Positions 26,484 to 34,615 of a DNA stretch of 64,000 bases are shown piece by piece. The notes under the pieces were generated by a model. That model was not told where the DNA came from and made no database searches. It saw only the letters and a program-made list of their open reading frames with translations. A program made the position numbers and the translations under genes. The number at the start of each line of letters is the position of its first letter. Position 1 is the stretch's first letter. The DNA comes from Streptomyces sp. LUP30 (lineage in GTDB: Bacteria > Actinomycetota > Actinomycetes > Streptomycetales > Streptomycetaceae), in the NCBI RefSeq assembly GCF_001746365.1, contig NZ_MJAJ01000007.1:105347-169346 (forward strand), written 5' to 3'.

Positions 26484-27329
26484 ATGTCCCAGCAGGCTCA
26501 GCCCGACGAGGCTTCGGAGCCCGAGACCCCGCATCTCGACTTCGCCGGCACGACGCCGTACGAGGACTACGTCAAGGCGGACGTGCTCACCCACCTGCAG
26601 CACACCCTCTCCGACGATCCCGGAGAGATGGTGTTCCTGGTCACGACCCAGGTGATGGAGCTGTGGTTCACGGTCATCGTGCACGAGTGGGAGACCGCCG
26701 CGCGGGCGTTGCGCGAGGACCGGGTGCCGGTGGCGATCGACGCGCTCAAGCGTTCCGTCCGTGAGCTGGACGCGCTGAACGCGTCCTGGAAGCCGCTCGG
26801 CCAGCTCACCCCCGCGCAGTTCAACTCGTACCGTTCCGCGCTCGGCGAGGGCTCCGGCTTCCAGTCGGCGATGTACCGGCGCATGGAGTTCCTGCTCGGC
26901 GACAAGTCGGCGTCGATGCTGGTCCCGCACCGCGGCGCGCCCCGGGTGCACGCCGAGCTGGAGAAGGCGCTGCACGAGCCGAGCCTGTACGACGAGGTGC
27001 TGAGGCTGCTGGCCCGCCGTGGCCACGCCATCCCCTCCGCCGTCCTGGAACGGGACCTGGCCCGGCGCTACGAGCCCTCGGCGGAGGTCGAGGCGGTGTG
27101 GACGGCCGTGTACGCGGGCGACGAGTCCGACGAGGTGGCGCGCCTCGGCGAGGCGCTGACGGACGTCGCCGAGCTGGTGTGGCGCTGGCGCAACGACCAC
27201 CTGGTCGCCACCCGTCGCGCGATGGGCGCGAAGGCGGGCACGGGCGGCTCGGCCGGGGTGGCCTGGCTGGAGAAGCGCGCGCAGAAGAACGTCTTCCCGG
27301 AGCTGTGGACGGCGAGGTCCCATGTCTGA
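26484..27329 (+). CDS. kynA: Tryptophan 2,3-dioxygenase
   Basis: A 281-aa heme enzyme opening the indole ring of L-tryptophan to N-formylkynurenine, the first step of the kynurenine pathway. Recognisable segments are LDFAGTTPYEDYVKADVLTH, FLVTTQVMELWFTVIVHEWE (substrate pocket), FNSYRSALGEGSGFQSAMYRR and, near the C-terminus, WRWRNDHLVATRRAMG, with the heme-ligand-type His. ATG 26484 has ACAGGAGA upstream. It overlaps kynureninase by 8 bp. The product name is sure; the symbol follows common usage. Confidence 0.96.
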   Translation: MSQQAQPDEASEPETPHLDFAGTTPYEDYVKADVLTHLQHTLSDDPGEMVFLVTTQVMELWFTVIVHEWETAARALREDRVPVAIDALKRSVRELDALNASWKPLGQLTPAQFNSYRSALGEGSGFQSAMYRRMEFLLGDKSASMLVPHRGAPRVHAELEKALHEPSLYDEVLRLLARRGHAIPSAVLERDLARRYEPSAEVEAVWTAVYAGDESDEVARLGEALTDVAELVWRWRNDHLVATRRAMGAKAGTGGSAGVAWLEKRAQKNVFPELWTARSHV

Positions 27330-28509
27330 CCTCGCCCGCATCGCGCAGCAGCACGACGCCGAGGATCCGCTCGCCGGCCGGCGCGCCCTGTTCGTCCTCG
27401 ACGACGGTGTCTACCTCGACGGCAACTCGCTGGGCGCGCTCCCGCGCTCCGTCCCCGGCCGCGTCGAGGACGTCGTGCGCCGCCAGTGGGGTGCGCTGAA
27501 GATCCGTTCCTGGGACGAGAGCGGCTGGTGGACGGCGCCCGAGCGGATCGGCGACCGGATCGCGCCGCTGGTGGGCGCGGCGGCCGGGCAGATCGTGGTC
27601 GGCGACTCGACGAGCGTCAACGTCCTCAAGGCGCTGGTGGGCGCGGTGCGCCTGGTGGACGACGCCCGCGACGAGATCGTCGTCGACGCGACGACGTTCC
27701 CCACGGACGGCTATATCGCCGAGTCCGCGGCCCGCCTGACCGGCCGAACGCTGCGCCCGGTGCGGCCGGCCGAGGTGCCGGCGGCGCTGTCCGAGCGCAC
27801 GGCGGCCGTCCTGCTCAACCACGTCGACTACCGGACCGGCCGGCTGCACGACCTGCCGTCGCTGACCGCCGCCGTGCACGCGGCCGGCGCGATCGCCGTC
27901 TGGGACCTGTGCCACAGCGCGGGCGCGCTGCCGGTGGGCCTCGACGAGCACGGGGTGGACCTCGCGGTCGGCTGCACCTACAAATATCTGAACGGCGGCC
28001 CGGGTTCACCGGCGTACCTGTATGTGCGCAGCGGGCTGCAGGACCGATTCGACTCCCCGCTGCCCGGCTGGAACTCGCACGCCGAGCCCTTCGGCATGCG
28101 GGAGGCCTACGAGCCTGCGGCAGGCGCCCTGCGCGGCCGGGTCGGCACCCCGGACATCCTGTCGATGCTCGCCCTGGAGGCGGCGCTGGAGGTCTGGGAC
28201 GGGGTGTCGATCGACGCGGTGCGGACGAAGTCGCTGGCCCTGACGGACTTCTTCCTGGAGTGCGTGCGGGCGTACGTCCCCGAGGGGCGTGTCGAGTCGC
28301 TGACGCCGGTGCGTCACGAGGAGCGGGGCAGCCAGGTGGCGCTGCGCTGCTCGCCCGACGCCGGCGACGTCATGAAGCGGCTGATCGGGCGCGGGGTCGT
28401 CGGTGACTTCCGCCGCCCGGACGTCCTGCGGTTCGGCTTCACCCCGCTGTACGTCGGGTTCGCCGACGCGGAGCGGGCGGCGCGGGTGCTGGCGGAGGAA
28501 CTGCGCTGA
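27322..28509 (+). CDS. kynU: Kynureninase
   Basis: A 395-aa PLP enzyme cleaving kynurenine to anthranilate and alanine. Key segments: YLDGNSLGALPRSVPGRVE near the N-terminus, VGDSTSVNVLKAL (PLP phosphate), AAVLLNHVDYRTGRLHD, AVWDLCHSAGALPVGLD, and the PLP lysine in GCTYKYLNGGPGSPAYL. It begins inside the end of the dioxygenase gene, showing translational coupling. Together with the dioxygenase and the hydrolase downstream it gives a complete route from tryptophan to anthranilate. Confidence 0.96.
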   Translation: MSDLARIAQQHDAEDPLAGRRALFVLDDGVYLDGNSLGALPRSVPGRVEDVVRRQWGALKIRSWDESGWWTAPERIGDRIAPLVGAAAGQIVVGDSTSVNVLKALVGAVRLVDDARDEIVVDATTFPTDGYIAESAARLTGRTLRPVRPAEVPAALSERTAAVLLNHVDYRTGRLHDLPSLTAAVHAAGAIAVWDLCHSAGALPVGLDEHGVDLAVGCTYKYLNGGPGSPAYLYVRSGLQDRFDSPLPGWNSHAEPFGMREAYEPAAGALRGRVGTPDILSMLALEAALEVWDGVSIDAVRTKSLALTDFFLECVRAYVPEGRVESLTPVRHEERGSQVALRCSPDAGDVMKRLIGRGVVGDFRRPDVLRFGFTPLYVGFADAERAARVLAEELR

Positions 28510-28539
28510 TCCGGCAGGCGAGTTGATTGAACCGGCCGA

Positions 28540-28575
28540 CTCTCCTGGGCGTACTTGGGGGTACGTCCAGGAGAG
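28540..28575 (+). terminator. 15-bp hairpin after kynureninase
   Basis: CTCTCCTGGGCGTAC (28540-28554) pairs with 28561-28575 with a single G-T pair around TTGGGG. It may attenuate read-through into the hydrolase gene 200 bp downstream. The rest of the 269-bp gap shows nothing else certain. Confidence 0.65.
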
Positions 28576-28778
28576 CGCGATCCCGTGCCGGGCGGTCCGG
28601 CCGGGGTGACGCGACAGCAGAACCGTTTACCTCTCACCGTGCGTGACATCCCCGTGTCCGCGCACGTCACGGGCCTGATACCGTCCCGGCCAACGGCCGA
28701 ATCTCCCCTGGTCCGCCAAATCCTCCCCCAGAGCCGCAAGCCTGGGAGGTACCCCCATCGCCGCTGAGAGGTTGGAGC

Positions 28779-29687
28779 ATGCCGGACGACGTTGTCGCAG
28801 CCCGGGCCGTCGCCGAGGAGGAGTCGGCGTTCGCGCATCCGCCCGTCGACCCCGATGTCACCCTGGCGTACGGCGACCACCCCGACCAGGTGATCGACTT
28901 CTACGTCCCGCGCGTGGAGGCGGGCCCGGGCGGCTCCGTTCCGCTCGTCGTCGTGCTGCACGGCGGGGCCTGGCGGGCGCCGTACGACCGGCGGCACATC
29001 ACGCCGTTCGCGGACTTCCTGGCCCGGCGGGGGTTCGCGGTGGCCAACGTGGAGTACCGGCGCGGCTCCGGCGGCCCGGTTGCGGACGCGGACGCCGCCC
29101 CGGACCCGGAAGGGGCGTCCCCGATCGCGGGCCGCTGGCCCGACACCTTCGACGACGTCGCCGCGGCCCTCGACGCGCTGCCGGACCTGGCCCGAGAGGC
29201 CGTGCCGCAGGCGGACTCGCGCCGCACGGTGCTCACCGGTCACTCGGCGGGCGGCCACCTCGCGCTGTGGGCGGCGGCCCGGCACGTCCTGCCCGCCGAC
29301 GCGCCCTGGCGCACCGCCCGCCCCGTGCCGCTGCGGGGTGTCGTGGCGCTCGCCCCGATCGCCGACTTCGCAGTCGCCGGGAAACTGGACGTGTGCGGCG
29401 GCGCGTCCCGCCAACTCCTCGGCGGCGACGACCGGTTCGAGGAACGCCGGCCGTACGCCGACCCCGCGCTGCTGCTGCCGACCGGCATCGCCACGACCCT
29501 GGTCCAGGGCCGCGCCGACCTCGTCGTCCCGGAGGCGGTCGCGGAGGCGTACGCGGACGCGGCGGCGAAGGCTGGTGAGGTCGTGGGCGTGACTCTTCTG
29601 GAGGACGTCGGCCACTTCCCGCTCATCGATCCGGCGGTGGACGCGTGCGCGGTGGTGGCGGAGGAGATCGCACAACTGGCGTGGTGA
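28779..29687 (+). CDS. Alpha/beta hydrolase, probable N-formylkynurenine formamidase
   Basis: A 302-aa hydrolase of the hormone-sensitive-lipase/esterase branch. The oxyanion motif is HGGAWR at about 66, the nucleophile elbow GHSAGG at about 157, and a late Asp and His (QGRADLVVPEA, DVGHFPLID) complete the triad. It follows dioxygenase and kynureninase on the same strand, so hydrolysis of N-formylkynurenine is the likely role and would supply the missing middle step. It is not the cyclase-like KynB type. GAGG lies 7 bp before the ATG. Confidence 0.8.
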   Translation: MPDDVVAARAVAEEESAFAHPPVDPDVTLAYGDHPDQVIDFYVPRVEAGPGGSVPLVVVLHGGAWRAPYDRRHITPFADFLARRGFAVANVEYRRGSGGPVADADAAPDPEGASPIAGRWPDTFDDVAAALDALPDLAREAVPQADSRRTVLTGHSAGGHLALWAAARHVLPADAPWRTARPVPLRGVVALAPIADFAVAGKLDVCGGASRQLLGGDDRFEERRPYADPALLLPTGIATTLVQGRADLVVPEAVAEAYADAAAKAGEVVGVTLLEDVGHFPLIDPAVDACAVVAEEIAQLAW

Positions 29688-29741
29688 GGAAGCAGATCGG
29701 TCCCCTCGGCGCGGCCGGGTCGCGGCGGCTTCCCGTCGGTC

Positions 29742-29810
29742 GGACGCGGTTCTCCCGTCCGGGTGGACGCGGATCTCCCGGGCGGACGGACGCGGATCTC
29801 GCGGGCGGTG
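29742..29810. repeat. Three 23-bp direct repeats
   Basis: Imperfect units beginning GGACGCGG(T/A)TCTC lie end to end at 29742, 29765 and 29788, in the 312-bp gap between the hydrolase genes. No gene is seen here. Confidence 0.7.
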
Positions 29811-29873
29811 TGATGCGCGTCAGGGGGCTCGAGCCCGCCCCGGATCCGGGCCCCGGTATCCCGTAGGTGTCGT

Positions 29874-29889
29874 ACCCGTAGTACTTGAG
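29874..29889 (+). promoter_or_regulatory. 16-bp element shared with the second two-component unit (copy 1)
   Basis: ACCCGTAGTACTTGAG, 111 bp before the hydrolase gene at 30000, is identical to 34533-34548. TTGAG may double as a -35. It may be an operator for one or both NarL-type response regulators encoded downstream. Confidence 0.5.
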
Positions 29890-29999
29890 AGCTACAGCGC
29901 AGAACAGCTCCCCGGCGGGACGCGGACGACGCGCTCCGATCCGTAACTTCCAAGCCAGACGGGCCCGATGGCCGGGCGGACTGGTGGGGGAGGGGCGGG

Positions 30000-31118
30000 A
30001 TGGCGCAGTTTCGAATGCGCGGGCGGCGGCACGTCGGAGACCTGCATGACCGGCTGAACCGGCAGGACGGGCTGAACCTGCAGGACAGGGAAGACCGGCA
30101 CGACGGGGGAGACCGGCACGACGGGGGAGTCCGGCAGGAGCGGTGGGAGGGCGGGGCCGGGGTGCGGCGTCGGCTGCGCACCCTGCTCGCTCTCCTCGTC
30201 ACCGCCGCCGTGGTCGTCCCCCTCACCGCGGCCGCGGCCCGGCCGCGCATACCGGCCCCGGCGCCCGCAGCCCTCGCCCCTTTGACGGCGGCGACGCTCG
30301 AGCAGGCGTACGCCGCGAACCGGGCCGACGCCGCTCTGGCGTCCCGGATGGCCGCCGCGCACGGGGACCGCCACCGCGCGTCCGCCGTCCGTGCCCTCGC
30401 CGCGTCCTCCCGCCGCCTGCTTTCCTTCGACGGCCGCGGTTCCGGCCGGGCGGTCGAGGTGCTCGGCGACCTGGCGCACGCCGATCGCGTCGCCGTCCTC
30501 GTACCGGGCTCCGACACCTCGCTGGACACCTACGAGCGCTTCCATGCCGGAGCGGCCGCGCTGCGGCAGCGGCTCGCCCGGCAACCCGGCGCCGGCTCGC
30601 GTACGGCGGTGGTGGCCTGGCTCGGCTACTCCACGCCGGGCACGGTCAGTACGACGGCCATCACGCCGACCCGTGCCGAGGAAGCGGCCCCCGATCTGCG
30701 GGACTTCCTGCGCGAGTTGCGCACGGTGACCGGCGCGCGCGCCCGCGTCGCCCTTCTGTGCCACTCCTACGGCACGGTCGTGTGCGCGCGGGCGGCCTCC
30801 CGGGTGGACGCGAGCGACCTCGTCCTCCTCGGCAGTCCGGGCACGGGCGTGGCGTCGGCGGCGGACCTGCACACCCGCGCGCGGGTCTGGGCGGCTCGTG
30901 GCGACGACGACTGGGTGGCGGACGTCCCCCACGTCAGCGCCGGCCTGTTCGGCACGACGGTCGGTTTCGGCGTCGACCCGATGTCCCCGGCGTTCGGCGC
31001 CCGGGTCTTCGCGGCGGGCTCCGGCGGGCACAGCGACTACTTCCGGCCCGGCTCGGTCGCACTGGCCAACATCGCCCGGATCGTCCTCGGCGAGACCTCG
31101 GAGGTCCCCGGTGCCTGA
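30000..31118 (+). CDS. Exported or membrane-anchored alpha/beta hydrolase (DUF1023 type)
   Basis: A 372-aa protein. An unusual polar N-terminus (about 1-58) with Arg/Asp-rich repeats (LNRQDGLNLQDR, DRHDGGDRHDGG) precedes a hydrophobic segment LRTLLALLVTAAVVVPLTAAAA (about 60-80), either an anchor or a signal sequence. The hydrolase domain contains VAVLVPGSDTSLDTYERF and the elbow LCHSYGTVVCARA, with Ser nucleophile, and a late His in GGHSDYF. GGGGGAGGGG lies just before the ATG. It overlaps the acyltransferase start, so it is the first gene of an operon with the acyltransferase and a two-component system. Confidence 0.8.
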   Translation: MAQFRMRGRRHVGDLHDRLNRQDGLNLQDREDRHDGGDRHDGGVRQERWEGGAGVRRRLRTLLALLVTAAVVVPLTAAAARPRIPAPAPAALAPLTAATLEQAYAANRADAALASRMAAAHGDRHRASAVRALAASSRRLLSFDGRGSGRAVEVLGDLAHADRVAVLVPGSDTSLDTYERFHAGAAALRQRLARQPGAGSRTAVVAWLGYSTPGTVSTTAITPTRAEEAAPDLRDFLRELRTVTGARARVALLCHSYGTVVCARAASRVDASDLVLLGSPGTGVASAADLHTRARVWAARGDDDWVADVPHVSAGLFGTTVGFGVDPMSPAFGARVFAAGSGGHSDYFRPGSVALANIARIVLGETSEVPGA

Positions 31119-32352
31119 GTCACGGGAGAACCGGCGCGGGCGGCAGCACCGGCCGACTGTTCTGCTCCGGCTGCGGGAGGCGGCGGCCCGGGTCGACGCG
31201 GCCACGCCGCCGCGGCGCGACCGGGCCGTGGACGCGCTGCGCGCCCTGGCCATCCTCGGTGTCGTGCTCGGCCACTGGCTGGTGACGGCGCTGGTCGCCG
31301 ACGGCGGCGCCCTGCGCGCCGCGAGCCCGTTGGGGTCCATGTCCTGGCTGGCGCCCGTGTCGTGGATGTTCCAGACGCTGGCGGTGTTCTTCATGGTCGG
31401 CGGCCACGTGGCGACCAAGAGCCTCGCGTCGGTGCGGGCGCGGGGCGGGACCTACGGCACGTGGCTGAGCGCCAGGATGTCTCGGCTCTTCGTCCCCGTG
31501 GCGGCGGTGCTGACGGTGTGGGCGGTGGCGGCGGCCGGACTGCTGCTGGGCGGCGCGTCCTTCGTCACCGTGCACACGGTGGTCAAACTGGCGCTGTCCC
31601 CCCTGTGGTTCCTGCTGGTGTTCGCCGTGCTGACGGCGGCGACCCCGTGGCTGGTCCGGCTCAACCCCGTGTGGCCGCTGGCCGTCGTCCTGCATGTGGA
31701 CCTGGTGCGCTTCGGCCTGGGCGGTCCGTCCTGGCTGGGCTGGGTGAACCTGGCGGCCGGCTGGCTGGTGCCGTACACGGTGGGCGCGGCGTGGACCCGG
31801 GGGGAGCTGGAAAGCCCCCGCGCGGGGTGGACGCTGCTCCTCGGCGGGGCGGCGGTGACGGCGGCACTCGTCGGGTGGGCCGGTTACCCGGCGTCGATGG
31901 TGGGCGTGCCCGGCGCGGCGGTGTCCAACCTCGACCCGCCGACGCTGGCGGCCGTCGCCTTCGGCCTGGCCCAGTGCGGCCTGGCCCTGCTGCTGCGCGA
32001 GCGTCTGCGCAGGGCCATGAGGCGTCCGCCGCTCTGGGCGGCGGTGGCCGCGCTCAACCTCTCCGCGATGACGGTCTTCCTCTGGCACCAGACGGCCATG
32101 ATGGCGACCACCGCGACCGGCCTCTTCGCGGGCCGCCTGCCCGGCCTGCACACGCTTCCCGACGGTCTCGACTGGGTGGCCTGGCGGCTGTTGTGGGTGC
32201 CGGTCTTCGCCGCGGTGCTCGGGGTGTGCTGGGCGGCGTTCCACTCCTACGAACGGGGGCCGCGCCAGAGGGGCGGCCGTGCGTCGCGGGTGGTCCGCGT
32301 CCACCGCGGACGCACCGGTCCAGCGGACGTGAAGGCGGCCCGCAATGCCTAG
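31111..32352 (+). CDS. Membrane acyltransferase (acyltransferase 3 family)
   Basis: A 413-aa polytopic membrane protein with about ten hydrophobic helices. DRAVDALRALAILGVVLGHW near the N-terminus is the family's signature, with the catalytic-type His; MFQTLAVFFMVGGHVA follows. Such enzymes O-acylate extracytoplasmic glycans, lipids or natural products. GTG 31111 follows GGAGG at ideal spacing and overlaps the preceding stop by 8 bp. It overlaps the histidine kinase gene downstream, so all four genes at 30000-34503 look like one operon. Confidence 0.85.
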   Translation: MPESRENRRGRQHRPTVLLRLREAAARVDAATPPRRDRAVDALRALAILGVVLGHWLVTALVADGGALRAASPLGSMSWLAPVSWMFQTLAVFFMVGGHVATKSLASVRARGGTYGTWLSARMSRLFVPVAAVLTVWAVAAAGLLLGGASFVTVHTVVKLALSPLWFLLVFAVLTAATPWLVRLNPVWPLAVVLHVDLVRFGLGGPSWLGWVNLAAGWLVPYTVGAAWTRGELESPRAGWTLLLGGAAVTAALVGWAGYPASMVGVPGAAVSNLDPPTLAAVAFGLAQCGLALLLRERLRRAMRRPPLWAAVAALNLSAMTVFLWHQTAMMATTATGLFAGRLPGLHTLPDGLDWVAWRLLWVPVFAAVLGVCWAAFHSYERGPRQRGGRASRVVRVHRGRTGPADVKAARNA

Positions 32353-33829
32353 GGTTGAGGCCGTGAACGGCGAGGAGAGCAGCAGGCCGCCCGAGCGCGC
32401 CGCCCGTGCCCGCGCGGGCGGGCTCCGGCTTCACCGGCTGCGCTGGCTGCGGCTGCCGGGATACGTGGTGGTGTGCTGGGCCGGCCTCGGCATCGCGCTG
32501 GCCGCCGACGAACAGCTGGGCCGCTACGCCCTGGGCGCGGAACTGGCGGTGCTGGTCGGCTTCGCGCAGGGCGCGGCCGTCGTTCTCGCCCTGTGGCGGC
32601 CGATGCCGGCGTGGGCGCTGTCCCTGGCCGGGGCCGTCGTCGCGGCACTGACCGCCCGGCCGGTTCTGGAGGGCCACCCGCTGCCGGGGCCGTCCTGGCC
32701 GTGGACCAGCGCCGAAGTCCTGGCCCAGTCCCTCGTGCTGCTGTTGCTGGCGCTCCGGGTCCGTCCCCGGGTGTCCTTCTCGGCGCTGGGGGCCACCGCG
32801 CTGATGACATGGCTGGTGCAGGGCCTCATCGGCGGAGCCAACTACACCCCCACCGGTTTGACGGCGGTCGTGGTGTTCGGCGCGGTCGTCCTCGTCGGCA
32901 CCGCCCTCCGCGGTCTCGGCGAGGCCCGCACCCAGCTCGTCGAGCAGGAGACGATCACCGCCGAGGAACGGGCCCGCCGCACCGTCCTGGAGGAACGCAA
33001 CCGGATCGCACGAGAGCTGCACGACGTGGTCGCCCACCACATGTCGGTGATCTCCATCCAGGCTCAGGTCGCCCCCCACCTGGTGAAGGATCCGTCCGAG
33101 GAGCTGAAGGAGAACCTCGCCGGCATCCGGCAGAACGCCCTGGAGGCCTTGGGCGAGCTGCGCCGTGTGCTCGGGGTGCTGCGTTCGGAGAACCCGGAGG
33201 ACCCCTACGGTCTGGGCGCGGCCGGAGCCGGAGCCGCCCCGGACACCCCCCAGCCCACGCTCGACCGGCTGGACGCCCTGCTGGAGAACACCCGCGCGGC
33301 CGGCCTCGACGTGACCGCCGTCATCAAGGGCGACGCGCCGGCCTACCCGCCGGGCGTGCAGCTGTCGGCGTACCGGATCGTCCAGGAGGCGCTGAGCAAC
33401 GCCCTGCGGCACGCGCCGGGTTCCCAGGTGCGGGTGATGCTCGGCCACCACGCCCGGGGTCTGTACCTGGAGATCGCCAATTCCCGTCCGCGGCACCCGG
33501 TGCGGCCTTCTCCCGGAGCGGGGCACGGTCTGCTCGGCATGCGCGAGCGGGCGACCATGCTGGGCGGCCACGTCAGCGCGTATCCGACCCTGCACGGCGG
33601 TTTCGCGGTGTCGGCGTTCCTGCCGAGGGACGGTGTGGCGTGCGACCGCGACGACTCGGAGGGCCCCGGCGCCCCGGAGGGCCTCGAACTCGCCTTCCCG
33701 GACGATCCGCACGGCGGCCCCCACGACCCGCACGGCGGCCCCCATGGGCCGTCCGGCGACCCGCACGAGCCGCTTGCCGACCCGGGTGACCGGGAGCAGC
33801 GGCCCTCGACGCGAGAAGGAAAACGATGA
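32345..33829 (+). CDS. NarL-type sensor histidine kinase (first system)
   Basis: A 494-aa membrane kinase. Four to five membrane helices (about 35-180) precede a HisKA_3 dimerisation domain with the phospho-acceptor His in ERNRIARELHDVVAHHMSVIS (about 218-238), then an HATPase with AYRIVQEALSNALRHA and GHGLLGMRERATML. The C-terminal tail (about 445-485) carries Asp-Pro-His-Gly repeats, absent from the second kinase. No large extracytoplasmic domain is seen, as in intramembrane-sensing kinases. ATG 32345 overlaps the acyltransferase; GTG 32363 is an alternative. It is coupled to its regulator by ATGA. Confidence 0.93.
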   Translation: MPRVEAVNGEESSRPPERAARARAGGLRLHRLRWLRLPGYVVVCWAGLGIALAADEQLGRYALGAELAVLVGFAQGAAVVLALWRPMPAWALSLAGAVVAALTARPVLEGHPLPGPSWPWTSAEVLAQSLVLLLLALRVRPRVSFSALGATALMTWLVQGLIGGANYTPTGLTAVVVFGAVVLVGTALRGLGEARTQLVEQETITAEERARRTVLEERNRIARELHDVVAHHMSVISIQAQVAPHLVKDPSEELKENLAGIRQNALEALGELRRVLGVLRSENPEDPYGLGAAGAGAAPDTPQPTLDRLDALLENTRAAGLDVTAVIKGDAPAYPPGVQLSAYRIVQEALSNALRHAPGSQVRVMLGHHARGLYLEIANSRPRHPVRPSPGAGHGLLGMRERATMLGGHVSAYPTLHGGFAVSAFLPRDGVACDRDDSEGPGAPEGLELAFPDDPHGGPHDPHGGPHGPSGDPHEPLADPGDREQRPSTREGKR

Positions 33830-34503
33830 CGACCGGCGGCACCATCCGCGTACTGATCGCCGACGACCAGCAGATGGTCCGGCAGGGCTTCACCGTGCTG
33901 TTGAACGCGCACCCGGGTATCGAGGTGATCGGGCAGGCGGTGGACGGCTTCGACGCCGTGGCGAAGGTCGCCGAACTGGCCCCCGACGTGGTGCTGATGG
34001 ACATCCGGATGCCCGACCTCGGGGGCATCGACGCCACACACCGCATCACCCTCGACCACCCTCACATCAAGGTGCTGGTGCTCACCACCTTCGACCTCGA
34101 CGAGTACGTGTACGAGGCGCTGCGGGCCGGTGCGTCCGGCTTCCTGCTCAAGGACGCCTCGGCGGACCAGCTGGCCGAGGCGGTCCGGGTGGTGGCCGCC
34201 GGGGACGCCCTGCTGGCCCCGGGCATCACCCGCAAGCTGATCGCCGAGTTCTCCCGTCTGGACGGCAAGCCCAGGGCTCCGCTGAAGGAGCGGGTCGGTG
34301 CTCTCACCGAACGCGAGACGGAGGTGCTCGCCCTCATCGCGCAGGGCCTGTCCAACGCGGAGATCGCGAACCACCTCGTCGTCGCCGAGCAGACCGTGAA
34401 GACGCATGTGGGTCGCATCCTGGTGAAACTGGGCCTGCGGGACCGCACCCAGGCCGCGGTGTTCGCCTACGAGTCGGGGCTGGTGAGACCGGCGGGATAC
34501 TGA
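33826..34503 (+). CDS. NarL/FixJ-family response regulator (first system)
   Basis: A 225-aa regulator. The receiver domain (about 5-125) has phospho-acceptor Asp in DVVLMDIRMPDLGG, and the conserved Thr and Lys in LVLTTFDLDEYVYEAL and FLLKDAS. A LuxR-type HTH at about 155-215 contains LTERETEVLALIAQGLSNAEIA. It overlaps the kinase by 4 bp. It is closely similar to the regulator at 35983, pointing to tandem duplication. It may bind the shared 16-bp element upstream of both operons. Confidence 0.95.
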   Translation: MTTGGTIRVLIADDQQMVRQGFTVLLNAHPGIEVIGQAVDGFDAVAKVAELAPDVVLMDIRMPDLGGIDATHRITLDHPHIKVLVLTTFDLDEYVYEALRAGASGFLLKDASADQLAEAVRVVAAGDALLAPGITRKLIAEFSRLDGKPRAPLKERVGALTERETEVLALIAQGLSNAEIANHLVVAEQTVKTHVGRILVKLGLRDRTQAAVFAYESGLVRPAGY

Positions 34504-34532
34504 GCGGCGGCGGGCCGGCGGCTCTCTGTGGG

Positions 34533-34548
34533 ACCCGTAGTACTTGAG
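34533..34548 (+). promoter_or_regulatory. 16-bp element shared with the first unit (copy 2)
   Basis: ACCCGTAGTACTTGAG again, about 70 bp before the second kinase gene and 30 bp after the first regulator. It suggests autoregulation or cross-regulation of the two paralogous systems. Confidence 0.5.
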
Positions 34549-34615
34549 GGGGATCCACAGGAACCCCTCTCACTGGTGACGACCGCTACCCCCGGCTGCG
34601 CATACCGTTTTGAAC

